From: Thermodesulfobacteriota bacterium
GTDB lineage: Bacteria; Desulfobacterota; Desulfobacteria; Desulfobacterales; RPRI01
Direction: 5' to 3'
Length of the DNA: 7,794 nucleotides
Assembly: GCA_030836965.1 (NCBI GenBank)
Contig: JAUPLM010000043.1
Span: 1-7,794 of the forward strand
The notes under the pieces were generated by a model. That model searched no databases and was not told where the DNA came from. It saw only the letters and a program-made list of their open reading frames with translations. Both the position numbers and the translations under genes were made by a program. This document shows, one piece after another, positions 1-5,153 of this stretch (its first letter is position 1; each line of letters begins with the position of its first letter).

Positions 1-29
1 TCGGTGCTGAATTTCAATCAGGTGTTCCG

Positions 30-63
30 GTTTGTAGTCTCTGGTTTATGGTTTATGGTTAGA
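30..63. repeat. Heptad block (GGTTTAT units) downstream of lysC
   Basis: Units GGTTTAT, GGTTTAT, GGTTAGA run in period 7 after TCTCT. The same TCTCTGG beginning and GGTTTAT unit recur at 3709-3746 in front of nnr. By analogy this block may sit just upstream of another minus-strand gene that starts beyond position 1, but no start codon or gene can be supported within 1-68. Confidence 0.55.
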
Positions 64-68
64 ATATT

Positions 69-194
69 GACGGCAAAGTAAAAAGCTCGATATGCAAGGC
101 GCGCGAATTTTGAGGAATGAGGCGTACATATAAGTACGCCGCAATGACGAAAAATGAATCGCAACACAGCAGAGCGACTTTTAACAAAGCCGTC
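69..194. repeat. 126-bp element with imperfect terminal inverted repeats and an internal hairpin
   Basis: The ends 69-85 (GACGGCAAAGTAAAAAG) and 178-194 (CTTTTAACAAAGCCGTC) are inverted copies matching at 13 of 17 positions, including GACGGC at both tips. Near the centre is a perfect 7-bp hairpin GGCGTAC/GTACGCC (121-127 and 134-140, loop ATATAA), extended by partly paired AT-rich flanks. The right end overlaps the lysC TGA stop (193-195). No open frame is credible inside. It looks like a small non-coding dispersed element (MITE- or REP-like). I believe similar sequences recur in Desulfobacterota genomes, but that is memory, not a search. Confidence 0.6.
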
Positions 195-696
195 ATTCCT
201 TATCCAGTCCGAACTCTGTATGAAGGACCCTGACGGCAAGTTCGGCGTATTTTTCCTCGACTACGCAGGATATTCTTATTTCAGATGTGCTTATAAGCAT
301 TATATTGATATTTTCCTTGGCAAGAGCCGAAAACATTCTCGCTGCAACTCCGGAATGATTCTTCATTCCAACACCTGTGACTGAAACCTTCGCCACGTTT
401 TCATCTCCGAAAACGGATTCGGCGCCGATCTCCTTGGCAATCTTTTTTTCTATTTCAAGCGCTTTTTTGTAATCCGATTTGGGAACTGTAAAAGTAAGAT
501 CAGTCATCCCCTCTGCCCTGGTGTTCTGGATTATCATATCGACCAGTATTCCGGCGTCGGCAACCGGAGTAAATATTTTAGCGGCAATCCCGGGCTGGTC
601 AGGAACCTTTTTCAAAGTGATGCGGGCTTCATTTTTGCTGTGAGTTACGCCTGAAACAACAAGGCGTTCCATGTCGGAATTTTCATTTACTACCAT
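193..696 (-). other. Possible internal in-frame lysC product (aspartokinase beta-like ACT subunit)
   Basis: Inside lysC, the ATG at 694-696 (residue 239) is preceded by GGAGGAGGG (701-709 on the plus strand as its complement), with 5 bases between AGGAGG and ATG. Initiation there would give a 167-residue protein of only the two ACT domains. Bacillus subtilis and Corynebacterium glutamicum lysC are known to make exactly such a beta subunit from an internal start at the same place in the protein. A further ATG eight codons on (670-672, MERLVVSGV) aligns even closer to the known beta starts but lacks its own strong ribosome site. The purine-rich codons also encode the family motif LEEGT, so the site could be coincidental. 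Confidence 0.45.
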
Positions 697-1410
697 AGTT
701 CCCTCCTCCAGTGAAAAGGATGATCTCAGATGCACAGGAACATCATATTTTTTTGCAAATTCAACTGATCTTATCTGAAGGACCTTCGCTCCAAGGCTCG
801 ACATTTCAAGCATCTCGTCATAGGATATTTTATCAAGTTTTCTGGCCTTTTTGCATATGTTCGGGTCGGCCGTGTATATCCCGTCAACATCGGTGTATAT
901 TTCGCACATATCCGCTTTAAGAGCCGCGGCTACTGCAACGGCAGAGGTATCCGAGCCTCCCCGCCCCAGCGTTGTTAGATTTCCGTAAGAATCACTACCC
1001 TGGAAACCTGCGATAACGACTATCCTCCGGTCATTCAAAAACTCTCTTATTCGTTTAGCGCCGATTCCTGCAATCCTCGCGTTTCCGAAATCGCTGTCCG
1101 TCAGAATCTCGGCCTGATGCCCCAGGAGAGATACGGCCGGATAGTTCATGCCTTTCAGCATCATGGCAAGAAGAGCTACGGTAGTCTGTTCTCCGGTAGT
1201 AAGCAGAACGTCAAGTTCACGCTTGTCGGGAACATAAGCAACCTGGTTTGCCATTTTGATAAGGCGGTCCGTAACACCCGACATGGCCGAAAGAATCACG
1301 ACGACATCATTGCCTTCATCGAATGTTTTTGAAACGCGCCTCGCTACGTTACGGATACGGTCGATATCCCCGACCGATGTTCCGCCGAATTTCTGAACGA
1401 TCAAACTCAT
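193..1410 (-). CDS. lysC: Aspartate kinase (aspartokinase), LysC type, two ACT domains
   Basis: Phosphorylates L-aspartate with ATP, the first committed step toward lysine (and diaminopimelate), threonine and methionine; cytosolic. The 405-residue protein starts [14 protein letters not shown], with the kinase motif KFGGTSVG at 7-14, TTGEQ at 71-75, GFQGSD at 135-140, [14 protein letters not shown] at 146-159 and [11 protein letters not shown] at 173-183. Two ACT domains follow, about 262-330 and 341-400; segments such as [16 protein letters not shown] and [10 protein letters not shown] resemble the feedback-regulated monofunctional enzymes of Corynebacterium and Bacillus. I chose the ATG at 1408-1410 because AGGGAG (1414-1419) lies just before it and family members begin there; in-frame upstream starts (ATG ending 1422, TTG ending 1425) would only add 4-5 residues. 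Feedback by lysine or threonine is inferred from the family. The TGA stop lies inside the end of a downstream repeat element. An internal start is described separately. Length is typical and no damage is seen. Confidence 0.96.
   Translation of the reverse strand: MSLIVQKFGGTSVGDIDRIRNVARRVSKTFDEGNDVVVILSAMSGVTDRLIKMANQVAYVPDKRELDVLLTTGEQTTVALLAMMLKGMNYPAVSLLGHQAEILTDSDFGNARIAGIGAKRIREFLNDRRIVVIAGFQGSDSYGNLTTLGRGGSDTSAVAVAAALKADMCEIYTDVDGIYTADPNICKKARKLDKISYDEMLEMSSLGAKVLQIRSVEFAKKYDVPVHLRSSFSLEEGTMVVNENSDMERLVVSGVTHSKNEARITLKKVPDQPGIAAKIFTPVADAGILVDMIIQNTRAEGMTDLTFTVPKSDYKKALEIEKKIAKEIGAESVFGDENVAKVSVTGVGMKNHSGVAARMFSALAKENINIMLISTSEIRISCVVEEKYAELAVRVLHTEFGLDKE
694..709 (-). promoter_or_regulatory. 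Strong internal Shine-Dalgarno plus ATG within lysC
   Basis: On the minus strand GGAGGAGGG, then AACT, then ATG. This is the best-matched ribosome site I found in the window, better than the one in front of lysC itself. It is positioned to start the ACT-domain-only product. Confidence 0.5.
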
Positions 1411-1469
1411 TTTCTCCCTCATCAATCAATGCTTTCGTAAATCGCCGTTCGTGGATCGTGATTCGAAAA

Positions 1470-1562
1470 GCCGAACATCGTACATCGGACTTCGAATTTC
1501 GATAAAAGCCGGATTTCGAATTTTGCACTTCGATGTCCGATGTCCGATATTCGATATTCGGC
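1470..1562. repeat. Inverted repeat of heptad units between tsaE and lysC
   Basis: Arms 1470-1494 and 1538-1562 are inverted copies, 21 of 25 matching without gaps. The right side is a period-7 run (CGATGTC, CGATGTC, CGATATT, CGATATT, CGG; 1531-1561). The segment 1479-1494 recurs at 3754-3769 with one change, and ATTCGATATTCGG (1549-1561) recurs exactly at 3829-3841. TATTCGGCCATT (1555-1566) recurs exactly at 7548-7559. Confidence 0.7.
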
Positions 1563-1586
1563 CATTTGAATCCTACTATTCACTAT

Positions 1587-2075
1587 CTAAAGATTCTTTA
1601 TCAGATCCTCGGCTCTGTTTCCATGTGCCGTAATGCTGATTTTCCGTGTATCGTCATTTTTTATCTGAAAATGAATTACCATGTAATCCGCCGTCAAATC
1701 TTTTAAAAGCAATTCCGGCCATTCAATAGCAAAGATTCCGAATCTGTCAAGCATTTCGTAAAGACCGGTTTCATAAATTTCGTCTTTTCCCCTTATCCGG
1801 TACAGATCGATATGGAATAAAGGAATACGACCGGGATATTCATGGATAATTGAGTAAGTCGGGCTTGTAACGTAATAATTTTCCGGGACGCCAACTCCTT
1901 TTGCAAGCCCCTGGACAAAGGATGTCTTGCCGCTCCCAAGCTCTCCGGCGAGACCGATAATAAATCCGGTTTCGAGCATCCTCCCGATTTTTTCACCAAG
2001 AGACCGGGTTTCTGAAAGGGAGCCCGACATGATATATAAGGAATAAGGGGATCCGGCCAAGTTGTTCAATTCCAT
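1587..2075 (-). CDS. tsaE: tRNA t6A37 threonylcarbamoyladenosine biosynthesis ATPase TsaE
   Basis: TsaE (YjeE family) is the ATPase of the TsaB-TsaD-TsaE machinery that transfers threonylcarbamoyl to A37 of ANN-decoding tRNAs; cytosolic. The 162-residue protein shows the P-loop GELGSGKT at 44-51, SPTYSIIHEY at 71-80 with the conserved SPTY, FHIDLYRI at 87-94 and IEWPE at 117-121, all in the order found in E. coli TsaE. The length fits the family. The ATG at 2073-2075 gives about 15 residues before the usual family beginning; the internal ATG at 2028-2030 (MSGSLSETRSLG) is an alternative. Neither has a clear Shine-Dalgarno. It follows nnr by 60 bases, a pairing common in bacteria, where the two activities are even fused in some lineages. 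Its TAG stop lies 20 bases from a repeat element. TsaB and TsaD are not in the window. Confidence 0.95.
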   Translation of the reverse strand: MELNNLAGSPYSLYIMSGSLSETRSLGEKIGRMLETGFIIGLAGELGSGKTSFVQGLAKGVGVPENYYVTSPTYSIIHEYPGRIPLFHIDLYRIRGKDEIYETGLYEMLDRFGIFAIEWPELLLKDLTADYMVIHFQIKNDDTRKISITAHGNRAEDLIKNL

Positions 2076-2135
2076 ATGATAAATAACTGCTGAATTATAA
2101 TACTCCGATAATGTTGCCCGCGAAAAAGGCCGTTT
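2076..2135. other. nnr-tsaE spacer without repeat element
   Basis: This 60-base gap is the only intergenic spacer that contains neither the heptad repeats nor a long inverted repeat. It holds a perfect TATAAT on the minus strand (2094-2099 on plus as its complement), described separately, and nothing else I recognise. Confidence 0.6.
2094..2099 (-). promoter_or_regulatory. Possible -10 box (TATAAT) upstream of tsaE
   Basis: Minus-strand TATAAT lies 18 bases before the tsaE ATG. No good TTGACA-like -35 is present at 16-18 bases upstream, so this may be chance in an AT-rich gap. If real, transcription would begin about a dozen bases before ATG, giving an almost leaderless tsaE-lysC message, which would fit the missing Shine-Dalgarno. 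Confidence 0.2.
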
Positions 2136-3701
2136 TCAGCACGAAGGGCATGAAGCAGTCAAAATTCTTCCGATTTGCGCAGGTATTGATTTAAGAACAT
2201 CGGATGCAAGAAAGCCGAACGGCCCCATACTTTCTTCAAGATCATCCCCGGCCCTGCCGTGAAGATAAACTCCTATCCGGGCGGCCTCCTCCACCGGATA
2301 TCCCTGCGCGACAAGTCCGGCTATAATGCCTGTAAGGATGTCGCCCATGCCGCCCGATGCCATGCCCGGGTTCCCTGTCGGATTTATAAAGACTCTTCCG
2401 TCAGGATGCGCAATAACGGTTCCTGCCCCTTTAAGAATAAGATGAACATTGAATTCAGCAGCAAAATCGCGGGCGCATGATATTCTGTCTTCCTGGATAT
2501 CCGAAATATTTTTTCCGGTAAGCCTTGCCATCTCGCCGGGATGCGGAGTCATGATAACCGGAATTTTGAGTTTTTTCAGCAATCGGATTTCTCCGGCAAG
2601 CAGATTCAGACCGTCTGCATCCAGAATAACAGGCAAAGATGTCTCACGGAGTATTTTAATAACCAGTTTTTTTGTGGAAGAATCTGTTCCGAGTCCGGGG
2701 CCGACAGCAAGGCATTTCTTTCCGGCAAGGTTATGCATTATAGCGTCAAATGACGATTCGGAAAGAAACCCTTCCGTGTTTTCAGGAAGCGGACATGTCA
2801 TGGCTTCAAGAATCATCGGCTCTATAGCCGGATTCAGGCTTTTCGGCACGCCGAGAGTCACAAGCCCGGCTCCCGCCCTCATTGCCGCCATTGCCGTCAT
2901 TGCAGCAGCTCCGGTTTTTCCGGGGGAGCCGGCAACAATAAAGAGATGGCCGTTAGTTCCCTTATGGGCATTTTTTTCTCGTGGTTTAAGATAGGAGCTT
3001 ACAATTTCATCATCAAGCAGGTGTTGTTTTGGATCTATTCTGCCGGTAACCAGCGGCGGGATGCCTATATCTATAATCTCGACTTCCCCGGAGTATCCGG
3101 CCCCGGGATATAGATAGTGACCTGTCTTGGCATATCCGAAAGTCGCAGTAATACCGGCGCATATCGCCTCCCCGCAGACCTGTCCCGTATCCGAATCAAT
3201 CCCTGAAGGAATATCAACCGCCAGTACAGGTTTTTTAAGGCTGTTTATGAAAACAATTATGTCTTTGATATATCCCTTTATATCCGATTTGAGGCCGGTT
3301 CCGAAAATCGCATCCACCCATGCATCCCTGTTACTCATGAAAGTTCTGTTAGCATCAAAGGTTATGCGATCCGGAATCTCGACAACTGGATTACCAAACC
3401 TTTGAAACAGGTCCAGGTTTGCAAGAACGTCGCCTTTCACTGCCGTGATTTCCGACAAGAGGTAGACTATTACATCGATTCCTTTTTGTGAAAGATGTCT
3501 TGCGATCACGAAACCATCTCCGCCGTTATTTCCGCGTCCGGCTAAAATTCCGATCTTTTTAGCACTGATGCCGGGGAATTTCTCAAGGAGTATCTGCACA
3601 GCTCCCCTTCCCGCATTTTCCATAAGTATCCTGCCGGGGAGACCCAGTTCTATGGTCGCTTTATCTATCGCTCTCATTTCACCAGCTGTTACGATGTACA
3701 T
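2136..3701 (-). CDS. nnr: Bifunctional NAD(P)H-hydrate repair enzyme (epimerase + ADP/ATP-dependent dehydratase)
   Basis: Repairs hydrated NADH and NADPH (NAD(P)HX): the N-terminal half epimerises the R and S forms and the C-terminal half dehydrates S-NAD(P)HX at the expense of ADP or ATP. The 521-residue protein has a YjeF_N domain at about 1-220, with GRGNNGGDG at 55-63, DAIFGTGL at 130-137 and DIPSGIDSDTG at 163-173. The ribokinase-like dehydratase domain spans about 235-510, with KGTNGHLFIVAGS at 248-259, GPGLG at 334-338, DADGLNLL at 361-368, TPHPGEMARLTG at 385-396, KGAGT at 424-428 and NPGMASGGMGD at 444-454, whose final Asp is the expected catalytic residue. The fused architecture and length are normal. 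The ATG at 3699-3701 gives the usual family N-terminus, but no Shine-Dalgarno precedes it; a heptad repeat sits there instead. The protein ends in an unusual Cys-rich tail (ASCPSC). Confidence 0.96.
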   Translation of the reverse strand: MYIVTAGEMRAIDKATIELGLPGRILMENAGRGAVQILLEKFPGISAKKIGILAGRGNNGGDGFVIARHLSQKGIDVIVYLLSEITAVKGDVLANLDLFQRFGNPVVEIPDRITFDANRTFMSNRDAWVDAIFGTGLKSDIKGYIKDIIVFINSLKKPVLAVDIPSGIDSDTGQVCGEAICAGITATFGYAKTGHYLYPGAGYSGEVEIIDIGIPPLVTGRIDPKQHLLDDEIVSSYLKPREKNAHKGTNGHLFIVAGSPGKTGAAAMTAMAAMRAGAGLVTLGVPKSLNPAIEPMILEAMTCPLPENTEGFLSESSFDAIMHNLAGKKCLAVGPGLGTDSSTKKLVIKILRETSLPVILDADGLNLLAGEIRLLKKLKIPVIMTPHPGEMARLTGKNISDIQEDRISCARDFAAEFNVHLILKGAGTVIAHPDGRVFINPTGNPGMASGGMGDILTGIIAGLVAQGYPVEEAARIGVYLHGRAGDDLEESMGPFGFLASDVLKSIPAQIGRILTASCPSC

Positions 3702-3708
3702 GATATGG

Positions 3709-3746
3709 TCTCTGGTCCCTGGTTACTGGTTACTGGTTTATGGTTC
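3709..3746. repeat. Heptad tandem block directly upstream of nnr start
   Basis: Period-7 run with units GGTCCCT, GGTTACT, GGTTACT, GGTTTAT, GGTTCAA. It lies 7 bases before the nnr ATG on the minus strand, where it reads as AACCAGT-like units, and it occupies the position of a ribosome-binding site. Confidence 0.75.
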
Positions 3747-3750
3747 AAAA

Positions 3751-3843
3751 AACCGTACATTGGACTTCGTACATCTGACATGGAACACGGGAAATCTAAG
3801 ATGGATTTTTTGATGTTCGATGTTCGGAATTCGATATTCGGTT
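3751..3843. repeat. Degenerate inverted repeat of heptad units between pdxJ and nnr
   Basis: Arms 3751-3783 and 3811-3843 are inverted copies matching at about 22 of 33 positions. The right arm is built of period-7 units (TGATGTT, CGATGTT, CGGAATT, CGATATT, CGG). It ends 2 bases before the pdxJ stop codon. It shares a 13-base identical block and a 15-of-16 block with the element at 1470-1562, so the two belong to the same family. Confidence 0.65.
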
Positions 3844-3845
3844 CT

Positions 3846-4568
3846 TCACAGCTCCTTTATCAGAGCAATCATATCCCGGACGGCCCTTTCCATGCCTACT
3901 AAAACAGCTCTTGAGATAATACTGTGCCCGATGCTGAATTCCTTTATTTCACCAAGTCCTTTAAACGCCTTTATTGTCTGATAGCACAATCCGTGGCCGG
4001 CATTAACGCCCATTTTCAGTTTATGCGCCAGCTTAGCGGCATCTTCTATTCTGGAAAATGCCTTATCCTTTTTCCGCTGGGTTTTTACCTCACAAAAACT
4101 GCCCGTATGGATTTCAACCATTGCAGCATTGATCTTATGCGCAAGTTTCACCTGCTCCGGATCGGGATCAATAAAAATGCTGACCGGAATACCGGCATTC
4201 TGCAGGGTTGCCACGCTCTCAGCAATGGCATTGCCATGAACTATCAGATCCAGCCCCCCTTCTGTCGTCAACTCGCTCCGCTTTTCAGGAACGAGCGTCA
4301 CAATATCCGGTTTGACGCTCAGGGCTGTTTCAATCATTTCAGGAGTGGAGGCCATTTCCAGTATCAGTTTCGTCTGAACGACGCTTCTCAGCGTCCTTAC
4401 ATCATAATCCTGTATGTGCCGTCTGTCTTCCCTCAGATGGACCACAATTCCATCCGCTCCAGCAAGCTCAGCAAGAACCGCGGCAGCAACCGGGTCAGGA
4501 TAATCGATATATTCTCTCGCTTCCCTCAGTGTGGCAACATGATCGACATTTACAGCAAGTCCGGCCAT
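3846..4568 (-). CDS. pdxJ: Pyridoxine 5'-phosphate synthase
   Basis: Condenses 1-deoxy-D-xylulose 5-phosphate with 3-amino-2-oxopropyl phosphate to pyridoxine 5'-phosphate, the last ring-forming step of the DXP-dependent vitamin B6 pathway; a cytosolic TIM barrel. The 240-residue protein begins MAGLAVNVDHVATLREAR, as the family does. It carries VHLREDRRH with His44, LEMA with Glu71, LVPEKR at 92-97, TTEGGLD at 101-107, EIHTG at 152-156 and NAGHGL at 189-194 with His192; these match the E. coli active-site residues His45, Glu72 and His193 with an offset of one. The start is the ATG at 4566-4568 with GGAG (4578-4581) 9 bases upstream. A TTG ending at 4583 would add five residues and lacks support. 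Downstream, a repeat element begins 2 bases past the TGA stop. The acpS gene that often follows pdxJ is absent. PdxA, its upstream partner, is not here. Confidence 0.97.
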   Translation of the reverse strand: MAGLAVNVDHVATLREAREYIDYPDPVAAAVLAELAGADGIVVHLREDRRHIQDYDVRTLRSVVQTKLILEMASTPEMIETALSVKPDIVTLVPEKRSELTTEGGLDLIVHGNAIAESVATLQNAGIPVSIFIDPDPEQVKLAHKINAAMVEIHTGSFCEVKTQRKKDKAFSRIEDAAKLAHKLKMGVNAGHGLCYQTIKAFKGLGEIKEFSIGHSIISRAVLVGMERAVRDMIALIKEL

Positions 4569-4606
4569 CTTGAAAATCTCCAAAAAGTTTATGGTTTTAT
4601 ATTTTA

Positions 4607-4705
4607 GGGTTCAAGGATTCAAGGGTTCGAGGGTTCGAGTGTAAAAAAATAAGGTTTGTTCTTTTCCTTCACTTGACCCCTTGACCCCTCGAATCCCTGA
4701 ATCCT
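4607..4705. repeat. Long hairpin of octamer units between ybeY and pdxJ
   Basis: The arm 4607-4641 is four octamers (GGGTTCAA, GGATTCAA, GGGTTCGA, GGGTTCGA) plus GTG. Its inverted copy 4670-4705 is built of CACTTGAC, CCCTTGAC, CCCTCGAA, TCCCTGAA units. Without gaps 28 of 35 positions match, and the loop is a 28-base AT-rich segment. It begins one base past the ybeY stop. No T-run follows on either side, so it is not a standard intrinsic terminator. Confidence 0.75.
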
Positions 4706-4706
4706 C

Positions 4707-5153
4707 CTATAGATCTATATCTTCAACAACCTTTAAAAGCTCGCCGGCTTTTTTTTCCATCTTCTTTGCCTGATTACTGTTTTTCTCATGGTCATATCCG
4801 AAAAGATGGAGAATGCCGTGTACAAGAAGTTCGGCAACCCGCCGCTTCATTCCGGTTCCCGCCTCTTTGCCTTCCCTTTCAGCTGTTTCAACCGATATGA
4901 CAACATCTCCGAGGATATCCGGATTTACGTCCCTAAACTTTTCATCCCGCATCGGAAAGGCAATTACGTTTGTTGGGCCTGTCCGGTGAAGATACTCCCG
5001 GTTTAACTTTTCAATCCCTTTATCGTCTTCAATCAGAATCGACAATTCGCCGTCAGGACAATCCAAGCCGTTTAAGATGGCCTGAGCCATTTGCCGTACG
5101 CCTGACTGCCTGATCCTGCGCCTGCTTTGCCTGTTGTTTATCAGAACTCCCAT
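4707..5153 (-). CDS. ybeY: Endoribonuclease / rRNA maturation factor YbeY
   Basis: Metal-dependent single-strand endoribonuclease involved in 16S rRNA 3'-end maturation and 70S ribosome quality control (UPF0054). The 148-residue protein from MGVLINNRQS shows LNREYLHRTGP at 50-60 with the conserved Arg52, TNVIAFP at 61-67 (usually TDVLSFP), LGDVVIS at 81-87 and the zinc motif HGILHLFGYDH at 112-122, with His112, His116 and His122 in the H-x3-H-x5-H pattern. I chose the ATG at 5151-5153 because AAGGA (5158-5162) lies 4 bases upstream and family members begin close to here. Upstream in-frame starts (ATG ending 5168, TTG ending 5198) would add 5 or 15 residues. The start lies inside the 3' end of the preceding phosphodiesterase gene, overlapping it by 101 bases, which suggests translational coupling. 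A hairpin-forming repeat begins one base after its TAG stop. Confidence 0.95.
   Translation of the reverse strand: MGVLINNRQSRRRIRQSGVRQMAQAILNGLDCPDGELSILIEDDKGIEKLNREYLHRTGPTNVIAFPMRDEKFRDVNPDILGDVVISVETAEREGKEAGTGMKRRVAELLVHGILHLFGYDHEKNSNQAKKMEKKAGELLKVVEDIDL

Noticed and set aside
1..68. Start of a cimA/leuA-like gene that often follows lysC in related genomes
   Set aside because: The minus strand here has no convincing ATG or ribosome site before the window ends; only the heptad repeat is visible.
121..140. Perfect 7-bp hairpin after lysC as an intrinsic terminator
   Set aside because: No T-run follows on either strand, and it is better explained as the core of the TIR-bounded element.
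154..384. Plus-strand small open frame starting in the 69-194 element
   Set aside because: It runs into the antisense of the lysC ACT domain and has no ribosome site or recognisable sequence.
1470..1562. Tandem short units as a CRISPR array
   Set aside because: Units are 7 bases with no unique spacers of constant length, and no cas genes are present.
2449..2994. Plus-strand open frame of 181 codons opposite nnr
   Set aside because: Antisense to the well-conserved NAD(P)HX dehydratase domain; composition looks like a reverse-frame artefact.
3924..4607. Long plus-strand open frame (227 codons) across pdxJ
   Set aside because: It is the antisense shadow of pdxJ, which has full family motifs and a good ribosome site; the translated product shows no recognisable domain.
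3751..4705. Idea that the spacer hairpins are selected as RNA on the coding strand
   Set aside because: I counted which arm mismatches become G-U pairs on each strand. The 1470 element favours the transcribed strand, but the 3751 and 4607 elements do not, so there is no consistent strand bias.
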